A stretch of 64,000 nucleotides of DNA. It comes from Acuticoccus mangrovi (GTDB lineage Bacteria > Pseudomonadota > Alphaproteobacteria > Rhizobiales > Amorphaceae). Below, piece by piece: positions 9,456-17,834 of the stretch. Made by a program: the position numbers and the translations under genes. The stretch is from NCBI RefSeq assembly GCF_016411865.1, contig NZ_JAEKJA010000001.1:62001-126000 (forward strand). Direction: 5' to 3'. The notes below the pieces were generated by a model. That model did not search any database, was not told the origin of the DNA, and was given only the letters and a program-made list of their open reading frames with translations. The first letter of the stretch is position 1. Each line of letters begins with the position of its first letter.

Positions 9456-10105
9456 AGCGGATGTTGTCGCGCGCGGCGGCGGCCCTCGGGGTTGTGGCAC
9501 TCAGTGCCGGGATCGCCCACGCCACGCAGATCTTCGATCCGTCGACCCGGGCCTGGGTGAGCTACGATCCCAAGCGTGCGATCGACTACTATCGCGCCCA
9601 CGGCGGCGTGCCGGCCGACTTCCGCCGCCAGGTGGTCAAGTTCCGCACCGCCGAGAAGCCGGGCACCATCATCATCGACGGCAACCGGCACTTCCTCTAC
9701 CTGGTGCTGCCGAACTTCCAGGCGATCCGCTACGGCATCGGCGTCGGCCGCGACGGCTTCGGCTGGGCCGGCATCGTGCGCGTGGGCCGCAAGGCCGAAT
9801 GGCCGACCTGGACGCCGCCGGCGGAGATGGTGGCGCGCGATCCGAACTCCGCAAAGTATGCCAACGGCATGCCCGGCGGCCCGGATAACCCGCTCGGTGC
9901 CCGCGCCTTCTATCTCTACGAGGGCAACCGCGACACGATCTACCGCATCCACGGCACCACTGAGCCGTGGTCGATCGGCCTCGACATCTCGTCGGGCTGC
10001 ATCCGCATGAACAACGACGATGTGATCGACCTCTTCAACCGGGTCGAGGTGGGCGCGAAGGTGATTGTCCTGATGCAGGGCGCCGCGCTCTACAAGGGCG
10101 TTTGA
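9452..10105 (+). CDS. L,D-transpeptidase, YkuD family
   Basis: The 217-residue exported protein has a Sec signal (cleavage near AHA) and a YkuD catalytic domain. The conserved His is in IHGTTEPWSIG, and the nucleophile motif is SSGCIRM. Such enzymes form 3-3 peptidoglycan cross-links or attach proteins to the wall in the periplasm. The ATG at 9452 forms an ATGA overlap with the preceding binding-protein gene, so the two are probably translated together. The last 24 coding bases plus two more are tandemly duplicated right after the stop. Confidence 0.9.
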   Translation: MKRMLSRAAAALGVVALSAGIAHATQIFDPSTRAWVSYDPKRAIDYYRAHGGVPADFRRQVVKFRTAEKPGTIIIDGNRHFLYLVLPNFQAIRYGIGVGRDGFGWAGIVRVGRKAEWPTWTPPAEMVARDPNSAKYANGMPGGPDNPLGARAFYLYEGNRDTIYRIHGTTEPWSIGLDISSGCIRMNNDDVIDLFNRVEVGAKVIVLMQGAALYKGV

Positions 10106-10133
10106 AGGCCGCGCTCTACAGGGGCGTTTGAAG
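10082..10133 (+). repeat. 26-bp tandem duplication across a stop codon
   Basis: Bases 10082-10107 and 10108-10133 are identical except for one position (ctacaag versus ctacagg). Each copy encodes the ALYKGV/ALYRGV tail and a TGA. The second copy is non-coding and supplies part of the AAGAAGGAG ribosome-binding site of the next gene. Confidence 0.95.
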
Positions 10134-10145
10134 AAGGAGCGCGCA

Positions 10146-10472
10146 ATGGGCGTGATGCGGATGACGGGCGGGGCTCTCGCCGTGGCGATGGCAATGGCGG
10201 CGGCGGGCTGCGTGGGCGGGGGCTCCGGCGGGTCCGCGACGCCGAGCAGCACGGTGCGCTCGAGCGTGGTGACCGCGCCGGCCGACCTTCAGCTCCTGTG
10301 CGCCTCGGAGGCCGCGACCCGCTTCGGCGCGCCGGCCAACGAGGTGCTGCCGGTTTCCTCCAGCCAGACCGGCTCGGGGGTCTATTCGGTGAGCCTCACG
10401 ATGGGCAGCGCCGGCAGCGCCACCTGCGTGGTCGACGACAACGGCACCGTCCAGTCCGTCGAAAAGGCCTGA
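10146..10472 (+). CDS. small lipoprotein of unknown function
   Basis: The 108-residue protein has a lipoprotein signal peptide with lipobox AAGC (Cys at about residue 21), followed by a Gly/Ser linker and a small domain with two cysteines (about 57 and 96). The start is ATG 10146, preceded by a strong AAGAAGGAG site; a TTG 18 bases earlier is less likely. It probably forms an operon with the upstream L,D-transpeptidase. I do not recognise the domain. Confidence 0.75.
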   Translation: MGVMRMTGGALAVAMAMAAAGCVGGGSGGSATPSSTVRSSVVTAPADLQLLCASEAATRFGAPANEVLPVSSSQTGSGVYSVSLTMGSAGSATCVVDDNGTVQSVEKA

Positions 10473-10501
10473 GGCGCCACTTCCTCGCAACACCCGGACC
10501 C

Positions 10502-10536
10502 AGAGGCGCGACATGCCGGAGCGGCGCCGCGCCTCT
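10502..10536. terminator. inverted repeat between convergent genes
   Basis: A 9-bp perfect inverted repeat (AGAGGCGCG / CGCGCCTCT) has a 17-nt loop that itself can pair (GCC...GGC). It lies between the lipoprotein gene and the convergent O-antigen-ligase gene. No T-run is present. Confidence 0.45.
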
Positions 10537-10580
10537 GCCACCCCTCGTTCATCGTGTGCCACGCACCGCGCGTCGGCAGC

Positions 10581-11930
10581 CTAGTCACGTTCGCCCATTT
10601 GCCAAGAGGTGTGGGCGAGGGTGAGGAAGACGAGGAACTGGCCGAGGAACATGTCGGGATAGAACAGCGACGATTCCATCATGTTCGACACGAGCACCGA
10701 CACGAAATAGACCGCGAGCCAGGCGCTGCCGGCGAACTGCCAGCGGTCCGGCGAGCGGCGGACGATGGCCGACACGATCTTGCGCACCAGGTCGATGCCG
10801 TAGATCGCCACGATGACGGCGAAATAGACGCCGCCGTTGACCATGATGTCGAGGTAGCCGTTATGGAACTGGCGCAGGCTCAGATAGCGCGCCTCGATCC
10901 CCGTCCAGAAGCCGATATAGTTCCACAGCGGATGGTAGACCGGAAGCATCGACCACTGCGCCCCCCAGCCGTAGCCGAACCAGGGGTGCTTGCCGATGTG
11001 CTGCACCCCGGCGCCCCAGAGCTGGTCGCGCGCGGTGAAGGTCGGGTCGCCCGTCAGGATCTCCGCCCAGTCCGGCCCCGACAGATTGAAGGTGCCGGTG
11101 CTGAACACCACGAGCCCGGCGATGAGGGCGAGCCCCGCCACCGCGAGCATCGCGAGCACGCGGCTCGTCCAGATCAGCATATAGATCGGCAGCAGCACCA
11201 CCACGCACAGGAGGACGAGCGCCAACGCCGTCTTCGACAGGGTGAGGGCGAGAAACACCAGCGACAGGACGGTGAGGCCCACGAGGCTCCAGAAGCCCAA
11301 CGGATTGCGCACGGCGAGGAGGGCGCTCGCGAAGGTGATCGCCATGCCCTGCGTCACCATGCCGGCCACGTTCTTGGAGGTGTGCATCGCCTGAAGGCCG
11401 ATGTCGGACCACGCCTTGCCGGGCACCGCCGCCGTATAGAGGAAGTTCGCGAAGAGCACGAAGGCGAAGGCGGCGATGACCGGGGGAAAATATTGCCGCG
11501 GCGAGCGCAGCACCGACGCGACGCCGAGCCCGATCATCAGCACGATCACGTAGACGATGAAGCGACGCACCGTGATGCCGGGGAAGGCGGACCAGAACAC
11601 GGTGGAGATCATCCCCGCATAGACGAGGAGCAGCGCCCAGCAGCGCGCGAGGATCGCGAGGGCGCGCCGCCACGCCACGAGAATCAGCGGCAGCGACAGG
11701 CAGGCGAGGAGCATGAAGAACACCTGCCGCAGCGCACCGCCCTCGGCCGACTGACCGTCGCTCTTCACGAGCGGCCCGAAGCCCACCATCAGGTAGACCA
11801 TCGCCACCGTCAGCACGATGCGGGCGAGCCAGCGCACCAGAGCGTCGACCAGCGCCTCCTGGCTCGACTGGGCGACGACGTCGCGCGCCGACAGATAGTC
11901 GAGCCAATTGTCCTGACTGGTCATAGGCAA
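10581..11930 (-). CDS. O-antigen ligase / exopolysaccharide polymerase family membrane protein
   Basis: The 449-residue protein has about ten to twelve hydrophobic segments and the Wzy_C-type central region. The large periplasmic loop (about 285-345) includes FTARDQLWGAGVQHI and a HPWFGYGWG motif, as in ExoQ/WaaL-like proteins. It would polymerise or ligate surface polysaccharide in the inner membrane. Start could be 11930 or the second Met at 11924. It stands alone, with glycosyltransferase genes 5-8 kb away, so a polysaccharide role is plausible but the substrate is unknown. Confidence 0.82.
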   Translation of the reverse strand: MPMTSQDNWLDYLSARDVVAQSSQEALVDALVRWLARIVLTVAMVYLMVGFGPLVKSDGQSAEGGALRQVFFMLLACLSLPLILVAWRRALAILARCWALLLVYAGMISTVFWSAFPGITVRRFIVYVIVLMIGLGVASVLRSPRQYFPPVIAAFAFVLFANFLYTAAVPGKAWSDIGLQAMHTSKNVAGMVTQGMAITFASALLAVRNPLGFWSLVGLTVLSLVFLALTLSKTALALVLLCVVVLLPIYMLIWTSRVLAMLAVAGLALIAGLVVFSTGTFNLSGPDWAEILTGDPTFTARDQLWGAGVQHIGKHPWFGYGWGAQWSMLPVYHPLWNYIGFWTGIEARYLSLRQFHNGYLDIMVNGGVYFAVIVAIYGIDLVRKIVSAIVRRSPDRWQFAGSAWLAVYFVSVLVSNMMESSLFYPDMFLGQFLVFLTLAHTSWQMGERD

Positions 11931-12127
11931 AACCGCATCGCCGGAGTGTTTTGAATCCTTCTCAATTGTTGCTCCCTTCCGCGGGTCGCCTTAACCCTCT
12001 GATCTTGGGTGACGCGGACCACGCGCGAGCCGGCCGGATCAGGCTGCTCGCACGGGCTGAATTGCGCAAGTGTGTTGACGCTGCTCCGCCGTCGCGGCCG
12101 CGGCAGAACGAGGGAGGGCGAGGGACG

Positions 12128-12559
12128 ATGGTCGAGCTCGAAGGCGGCGCCGGGATGCGCCGGGTGGCGGGATGGCTGGTGCGCGGGGCGGCGCTCGGCG
12201 CCGCCGTGCTCGTCGCGGCGTGCAGCGGCGAAGAGGAGAAGACCGTCTCCCCCGAGGTGACGGCCGGCGAGGCGATCTACAAGGATCAGTGCGCCGTCTG
12301 CCACGATCAGACCGCCGCCGCGGCCGTCGCCCCCGATCTCACCGGCGTCGTCGGCCGCAAGGCCGGCACCTGGAAGGACTTCGTCTACTCCACCGCGATG
12401 GCGAATTCCGACATCGTCTGGAGCAAGGAGACGCTCGACGCCTTCCTGAAATCGCCCACGACCTATCTTCCGGGCACGAACATGGGTTATTTCGGCCTTG
12501 CCGACGATACCCAGCGGGCTGAACTCGTTGCCTATCTGGAGCATATCTCGCAGCCTTGA
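12128..12559 (+). CDS. c-type cytochrome lipoprotein
   Basis: The 143-residue protein has a lipoprotein-type signal with lipobox VAAC (Cys about 36), one haem site CAVCH and a likely Met ligand in GTNMGYFGL. It looks like a small class I cytochrome c anchored in the membrane. The ATG at 12128 is chosen because GGGAGGGCGAGGGA precedes it; ATG 12155 is the alternative. It is followed within 60 bases by a GMC flavoprotein gene and a Tat small-subunit gene, so it is probably the electron acceptor of that dehydrogenase (inference). Confidence 0.88.
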   Translation: MVELEGGAGMRRVAGWLVRGAALGAAVLVAACSGEEEKTVSPEVTAGEAIYKDQCAVCHDQTAAAAVAPDLTGVVGRKAGTWKDFVYSTAMANSDIVWSKETLDAFLKSPTTYLPGTNMGYFGLADDTQRAELVAYLEHISQP

Positions 12560-12619
12560 GGGCCGCGGCGAGGCGCCACCACGGCGCCGGCCACATGACA
12601 GGGGAGGCCTTGCCGACTG

Positions 12620-14188
12620 ATGGGTCCGTTCGATCGTTTCGCCGATGCGCGCACCATTGAGACCGGCACCACCATCGATGCCGACGTCTGCATCATCGGC
12701 ACCGGCGCGGCCGGCATCACCATCGCGCGGGCGCTCGCCAACGGCCCCCAGAAGGTCGTCATGCTGGAGACCGGCGGCCTAAACTACGACGCGGCCGTCG
12801 CCGCCTTGGGCGACATCGACGTCATCGGCCGCCCGTATCCGGGGGGCGCGTCGCGGCTGCGTTATCTCGGCGGCTCGACCAACCACTGGGGCGGCCAGTG
12901 CGCCCCGCTCGATCCCATCGTGTTCGGCCCGCGGCCGTGGATGGGGGACGCGGAGTGGCCCGTCGACTATGCCGATCTCGAACCCTACTACCGCGCCGCC
13001 CACAAGGTGATCGGCCTCGGCGAGTACGAGTACGAGCCCGCCGAGGTTCTCAAGAACACGCCGTTCGCGGTCATGGACTTCACCGACGGCGGACCGGTGC
13101 GCACCTCGATCTCGCGCTATCACCGCCAGCGTTTCGGCCTCGCCTACGCCGCCGATCTCAACGCCGCCCCCAACGTCTTCGTCTACCTCTACGCGACGGT
13201 GACCTCGTTCTACCGCGGCGACACCGGCGACGCGGCGACCCACGTCACCGTGGCGACGCTCGCCGGCAACAGCTTCACCGTGCGCGCGACCCGCTTCGTG
13301 CTCGCCACCGGCGGTATCGAGAACGCGCGCCTCCTCCTCGACAGCAACGGCCAGCAGGCGGCGGGCTTCGGCAATGGCTCCGGCCTCGTCGGCCGCTATT
13401 TCATGGAGCACGTCGCCTACGCCAACGGCGTCGTCGTCCCGAAGAACTTCAAGCCCGGCTTCGACGTCTATTTCGACGAGCAGCGCCTCGACGATCCGAC
13501 GGGCGACGATGTGCGCATCCGCGCCCACCTCACGCTGTCGCCGGAGGCGACGCGGGCGCTCGAGGTACCGCGCTTCCGGGCCGAGCTGCGGCGCTACTCG
13601 GAGCTGCGGCTGGCGCTGAAGCACGTGCGCGACTTCAATTTCGGCTTCGGCGACGTGTGGGACGTGATGCAGGAGCCCGGCGCGATCTGGGATGCGCTGG
13701 TGAACGGGGAGCCGCCGCCCGACGTCGGCGCGTTCATCCTCGCGAACTACGTGGAGCAGATTCCGAACCCCGCGAGCCGCATCACCCTGTCGAGCACGCG
13801 CAACGCGCTCGGTCAGCACATCGCGGCGATGGACTGGCGTCTGACCCGTGCCGACGAGGACGGTATCAAGCTCGCCCATCGCGTCATCGCCCACGAGATC
13901 GGCCGTTCGGACTTCGGCCGCTTTCGCTACGACATGCTGGAGGACGAGGACGCGATTCTCGACGGCGCCTATGGCGGCTTCCACCACATGGGCACCACGC
14001 GCATGGGAACCGACCCCAAGGCGTCGGTGGTCGACACCGACTGCCGTATGCACGAGGCCCCCAACGTCTACATCGCCGGCTCCTCGCTCTATCCGAGCGC
14101 GGGGTGGCCCAATCCGACGCTGACGCTGGTCGCGCTCGCGGCCCGGCTCGCCGATCATCTCAAGGAGGAGGTCGCCCGTGACGGCTAA
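12620..14188 (+). CDS. GMC-family FAD-dependent oxidoreductase
   Basis: The 522-residue flavoprotein has the N-terminal FAD-binding GTGAAG motif (about 27-32), a LGGSTNHWGGQ motif near 90 and the C-terminal GMC region (GGFHHMGTTRMG; SLYPSAGWPNPTLTL). It would oxidise an alcohol or sugar group and pass electrons to a partner. There is no signal peptide, so export would have to be together with the Tat-signal small subunit, as in membrane-bound gluconate or sorbitol dehydrogenases. The last 11 bases overlap the next gene. Substrate unknown. Confidence 0.88.
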   Translation: MGPFDRFADARTIETGTTIDADVCIIGTGAAGITIARALANGPQKVVMLETGGLNYDAAVAALGDIDVIGRPYPGGASRLRYLGGSTNHWGGQCAPLDPIVFGPRPWMGDAEWPVDYADLEPYYRAAHKVIGLGEYEYEPAEVLKNTPFAVMDFTDGGPVRTSISRYHRQRFGLAYAADLNAAPNVFVYLYATVTSFYRGDTGDAATHVTVATLAGNSFTVRATRFVLATGGIENARLLLDSNGQQAAGFGNGSGLVGRYFMEHVAYANGVVVPKNFKPGFDVYFDEQRLDDPTGDDVRIRAHLTLSPEATRALEVPRFRAELRRYSELRLALKHVRDFNFGFGDVWDVMQEPGAIWDALVNGEPPPDVGAFILANYVEQIPNPASRITLSSTRNALGQHIAAMDWRLTRADEDGIKLAHRVIAHEIGRSDFGRFRYDMLEDEDAILDGAYGGFHHMGTTRMGTDPKASVVDTDCRMHEAPNVYIAGSSLYPSAGWPNPTLTLVALAARLADHLKEEVARDG

Positions 14189-14570
14189 GCGCAAAGGTCC
14201 CACCCGCCGGGCGGCGCTCGGCTGGCTCGCGGCGGGGGCCTCGCTCCTCACCGGCCGCGTGGCGGCGGCTCCGGCTTCGCCCGAGCGGCGCCTCGCCCGT
14301 CTCGCGGGCTCACGGCGGGCCGCCGGTCGCATCGGCCGCGCCTATCTCGCCGACCGGGGCGGCGCCGACCTCTCGGCGCTGATGGCGGAGATCGAAGCCC
14401 GCACGGCGCTCTCGTCGGATGCGGTGATGCGGTTGTCGCCGGACGCGCTCGCCGCCCGCCTCGCCGTCGCCAAGCGCGAGGACTTCGAGCGCCGCGACAC
14501 CGTCGCGGTGGAGGGGTGGGTGCTTTCGGGCACCGAGGCGCGCCTCTGCGCCCTCGCCACGCTGGTCTGA
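14178..14570 (+). CDS. Tat-signal small subunit-like protein beside GMC dehydrogenase
   Basis: The 130-residue protein starts at a GTG overlapping the GMC gene. It has a twin-arginine signal (TRRAALGWLAAGASLL, RR at about 10-11) and a short helical domain ending in a VEGWVLSGTEARLCAL motif. In three-component FAD dehydrogenases a small Tat subunit escorts the flavoprotein across the membrane, and position suggests that role here. I do not recognise a named family with certainty. Confidence 0.72.
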   Translation: MTAKRKGPTRRAALGWLAAGASLLTGRVAAAPASPERRLARLAGSRRAAGRIGRAYLADRGGADLSALMAEIEARTALSSDAVMRLSPDALAARLAVAKREDFERRDTVAVEGWVLSGTEARLCALATLV

Positions 14571-14579
14571 GGCGCGGTC

Positions 14580-14601
14580 GAGCCGCCGCCGGCCGCGGCT
14601 C
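14580..14601. terminator. hairpin after the dehydrogenase operon
   Basis: A perfect 7-bp stem (GAGCCGC / GCGGCTC, 8-nt loop) begins 10 bases after the last stop codon, between convergent genes. There is no T-tract. Confidence 0.4.
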
Positions 14602-14615
14602 GGCCAAAGAGGACG

Positions 14616-14975
14616 TCAGTGGGCGGGGCTGTCGCCCAGCGCCTCGCGGGTCTTCTTGAGCTCGGCGATGCGCGCCTCGTAGAGCGCGGTGAGGCAGGGG
14701 TCGTCCGCACCGCAGGCCGCCCGTTTTTCGAGGAATTCGCGCTGGCCATCCCGCGTTTCACCCGAGACGCCCATCAGCGCGTGGGCGAGCACGTCCTCGT
14801 AGAGGCTCGCCATCTCGTCGTCGAGCGCGCAGAGGCGGCCGCTGCGGCAGACGGCCACCTCGTCCGCCGCCGAAGCCTTGGCGCAATCGAAGCTCTGCGC
14901 CATCGCCGGCGAGGTGCCGACGCCTGCCATAGCGAGGGCGAGGGTTGCGGCGCGTAGCCGGCTGTCGATGTACAT
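14616..14975 (-). CDS. secreted LprI/DUF1311-like protein
   Basis: The 119-residue protein has a Sec signal (cleavage after AMA). The mature Cys-containing helical domain (FDCAKA...VCRSGRLCALDDEMASLY) resembles lysozyme-inhibitor LprI N-terminal/DUF1311 domains, with four or five cysteines spaced for disulfides. GGAGAGGA precedes the ATG. Family members are periplasmic and some inhibit lysozyme; activity here is only inferred. Confidence 0.72.
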   Translation of the reverse strand: MYIDSRLRAATLALAMAGVGTSPAMAQSFDCAKASAADEVAVCRSGRLCALDDEMASLYEDVLAHALMGVSGETRDGQREFLEKRAACGADDPCLTALYEARIAELKKTREALGDSPAH

Positions 14976-15048
14976 GGGTCCTCTCCGGGCGTGTCGCGGG
15001 TGGAGCGGCCTCGATCGTGCGGCCTCGATGACGCGATGGCCCGCCCGA

Positions 15049-15798
15049 TCAGCCGCGCCCCACGAAGGGCATCTTCGTCGCCATCACCGTCAGGAACTGG
15101 GCGTTCGCCGACAGATCCATCGCCGACATGAAAAGGATCGAGTCGGCGACCACCTGAACGTCCATCAGCGGCTCCGGGCGGATCGACCCGTCGGCCTGCG
15201 GCACGCCGTCGGCCATGCGGGCAGCCATCTCGGTCCGCGCGTTGCCGATGTCGATTTGGCAGCAGGCGATGTCGTGCTTGCGGCCGTCGAGGCTGATCGT
15301 CTTGGTGAGGCCGGTGATCGCATGCTTGGAGGCGGTGTAGGCGGCCGACCCCGGGCGCGGCGCATAGGCGGAGATGGAGCCGTTGTTGATGATCCGCCCG
15401 CCCTTCGGCGACTGATCGCGCATCATCTTGTAGGCGCCACGGGCGACGAGGAAGCAGCCGTCGAGATTGAGCCCGATCACCCGGCGCCAGTCCTCGAAGG
15501 CGATGTCGCCGAAATCGGTGCCCGGCATGTTGTTGCCGGCGTTGTTGAACACCACGTCGAGCCGGCCGTGGCGCGCGGCGATAGCGGCGAACATCGCCTC
15601 GACGCTCGCCGGATCGCTGGCGTCGCAGGCGATGGGGGTCACGTCGCCGCCGGCTTCGCTGGCCACGGCCTCCAGCTTGTCGAGCCGGCGGGCGGCCGCC
15701 ACCACCTTGGCGCCTTTCTTGGCGAGGGTGACGACGCACGCCTTGCCGATGCCCTGGCTCGCTCCCGTGACCAGGATGATCTTGCCTTCAACCCCCAC
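15049..15798 (-). CDS. SDR-family oxidoreductase
   Basis: The 249-residue classical short-chain dehydrogenase has the cofactor motif TGASQGIG (about 12-19), NNAG, the catalytic Ser in GSIS and YTASK. The frame is open 51 bases further upstream, but GTG 15798 is chosen: AGAGGAGGAG lies 6 bases before it and it starts the protein just ahead of the first beta strand. Substrate is not evident. It stands between two small secreted-protein genes on the same strand. Confidence 0.87.
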   Translation of the reverse strand: MGVEGKIILVTGASQGIGKACVVTLAKKGAKVVAAARRLDKLEAVASEAGGDVTPIACDASDPASVEAMFAAIAARHGRLDVVFNNAGNNMPGTDFGDIAFEDWRRVIGLNLDGCFLVARGAYKMMRDQSPKGGRIINNGSISAYAPRPGSAAYTASKHAITGLTKTISLDGRKHDIACCQIDIGNARTEMAARMADGVPQADGSIRPEPLMDVQVVADSILFMSAMDLSANAQFLTVMATKMPFVGRG

Positions 15799-15901
15799 GG
15801 CCGCTCCTCCTCTTATTGGTGTTTCGGCCGTGGGTAGGCCGATCACCACCGCAAATCAACGCCTGATGCGGAGAAGGAGGAGGGGGTGCCGCGGTGGGCG
15901 G

Positions 15902-16213
15902 TCAGGCGGGCTCGCCCACCGGCGCCGGCTCTCCCTCGACCTCGTGCCAAGCTTCGCCGGCGGCCACCACGCAGGAGCGCCCCGACGGCAGCGTCACCAG
16001 CGCCGTCCACGTGCCGTTCTCCGAGGCGTAGAGCTCCAAGACCTTGCGGTCGTTCTGCAGTCCGAACGAGCGCTGCGTCTCGCCGAAGCGCCGCGACAGA
16101 AGGTCGACGATCTCCTTGCGATCCTTGCACAAGGTCTGGGCCGCATTGGCCACGTCGAACGGGGAGGCGACAGCAACGGTGGCAAAGAGGGCGAGTAGAG
16201 CGGTCTTCCGCAT
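15902..16213 (-). CDS. small secreted protein of unknown function
   Basis: The 103-residue protein has a Sec signal (hydrophobic core, cleavage near ANA) and a mature region with two cysteines. The sequence around RKEIVDLLSRRFGE and GRSCVVAAGEAWHEV is a pattern I have seen in short periplasmic hypothetical proteins of alphaproteobacteria. AAGGAAAA precedes the ATG. No function can be assigned. Confidence 0.7.
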   Translation of the reverse strand: MRKTALLALFATVAVASPFDVANAAQTLCKDRKEIVDLLSRRFGETQRSFGLQNDRKVLELYASENGTWTALVTLPSGRSCVVAAGEAWHEVEGEPAPVGEPA

Positions 16214-16440
16214 GGCGGTTTTCCTTTTGTCGCCGGCGGTCTACTCGTCGCGAGCGCCGCCCGGAGCGGGGGTGTACGTCATCGTCCTTGCTTGATCATG
16301 GTACGGAATGCGTCGGCGACGGGGATTAGTGTGCCGAGCCCGGCGCGCCGTGGGGCGGGGGCGGGAGGTTGTCCATCGCGATGCTCCGCCGGCGAGCCAT
16401 CCGCCAGCGGCAGCCTCCCTGCGTTTTCGAGCGACGGCTC

Positions 16441-17649
16441 TTAGGGCCGCTCGCCGCGCGCCACCCGCTGCATCAGCTCCCACTGGCGGGGAAGGATGCG
16501 GTCGAGAGCGTACTGGTCGACGATCGTGCCTCGTGCTGCTTGCCTCAGGCTGGCGTCGTCGAGCGCGCCGCGTAAGACCTCCTCGAGGCGATCCACGATC
16601 TCGCGCACGTCGAAGAAGTCCGTCAGCACGCCGTTCTCGCCGTCGGTGATCAGCTCCTCCACCGGCGCCGTGCGCGAGCCGACGATCAGCGCACCCGTCG
16701 CCATCGCCTCCAGCATCGACCACGACAGCACGAACGGTACCGTCAGATAGACGTGCGCCCGGGTGATGCGGAACATCGCCCGCAGCGTCGTGAGCGGGAC
16801 GAGGCCGAGGAAGTGGATGCGGCTCTCGTCGAGGTCGAGCGAGGCGAGGGCGTGCTCGCGATGGGTCTTCCCATCGCCGCGCCGCTTGCCGTAGGCGGTG
16901 CGGTCCTGCCCGGCGATCAGGACGTGGAGGTCCGGCCGCCGCTGCTGCAGCTCGGCCACCGCCGCCATGAACTGAGGAAAGCCGCGATAGGGCTCCATCC
17001 CCCGCGCCACGTAGGTGATGACCTCGTCGGCGGCGGTGAAGGTGCGCCCGTCGGCCTCCACGCTCGCCTCGCCGGGGGAGAAGAAGTCGCAATCCACCCC
17101 CTCGTGCAGCACCGACATGTTGTGGCGCAGGTGCTCGGGGAACTGGCTGAACTGCCACCGGGTCGGTGAGGTGCCCCAGTCCATCTCCGCAAGGTCGAGC
17201 AGGATCGGGATGTTCTTCATGTGTGCGCGGACGGCGCTGTCGTGGTTGATCGGCTCCAGAAAGTCCGCGTCGCTGCCGCGGGCGCGATAGTACCATTCGA
17301 AGAGCGCCAGAAGCTTCGCCTGTGGCCAGAGCTCCTTGACGAAGAGGGAGGGGCCCCAGCCGGAGTGGGAGCACACGAGGTCGGGCGCCCAGCCCTCGCT
17401 CTTCAGCGCATAGAGCGCCTTGAAGGCGGCCTGGGCGGTGAGCACGGCGCGCTCGGTGGCGACGAGGGTCGGGTGAATGTCCTTCGTCACTTCGCGGTGG
17501 AGCGCGTAGTCGACGCGGCGAACGCCATAGTCCTGCTTATTCGATGCGAGCGTGCCGGCGCGCATCTCCACCTCCGGCATGGACCGCAGATGGGCCGCGA
17601 TGCGCCGGTATTGGCCCGGAAAATTGTTGTGCAGAAACAGGATCTTCAT
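16441..17649 (-). CDS. glycosyltransferase family 4
   Basis: The 402-residue GT-B enzyme has an N-terminal Glyco_trans_4_3-like domain starting [15 protein letters not shown]. The C-terminal nucleotide-sugar domain has an E-x7-E type element around [22 protein letters not shown] 17649 starts directly at the first beta strand; upstream frame (to 17769) is a GC-rich extension. It would add a sugar to a lipid or polysaccharide acceptor in the cytoplasm. It is divergent from pdhC; neither donor nor acceptor is evident. Confidence 0.88.
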   Translation of the reverse strand: MKILFLHNNFPGQYRRIAAHLRSMPEVEMRAGTLASNKQDYGVRRVDYALHREVTKDIHPTLVATERAVLTAQAAFKALYALKSEGWAPDLVCSHSGWGPSLFVKELWPQAKLLALFEWYYRARGSDADFLEPINHDSAVRAHMKNIPILLDLAEMDWGTSPTRWQFSQFPEHLRHNMSVLHEGVDCDFFSPGEASVEADGRTFTAADEVITYVARGMEPYRGFPQFMAAVAELQQRRPDLHVLIAGQDRTAYGKRRGDGKTHREHALASLDLDESRIHFLGLVPLTTLRAMFRITRAHVYLTVPFVLSWSMLEAMATGALIVGSRTAPVEELITDGENGVLTDFFDVREIVDRLEEVLRGALDDASLRQAARGTIVDQYALDRILPRQWELMQRVARGERP

Positions 17650-17834
17650 GGGGCGCGGCGCTCCGGTGGGGGCGAGAGGGCGATGCGACCCCCGCGCATG
17701 GCAGGGCCGTGCTGGAAACACAACACCGCTGCCGCACCATCTTGCAATCCATGCCGCCTTCGCGGACATTCCGACGGGCGCGCGGCCTCATCAGCGTAGG
17801 CCATGCGCCACGAGATAACGTTGTGAGGACCTTC

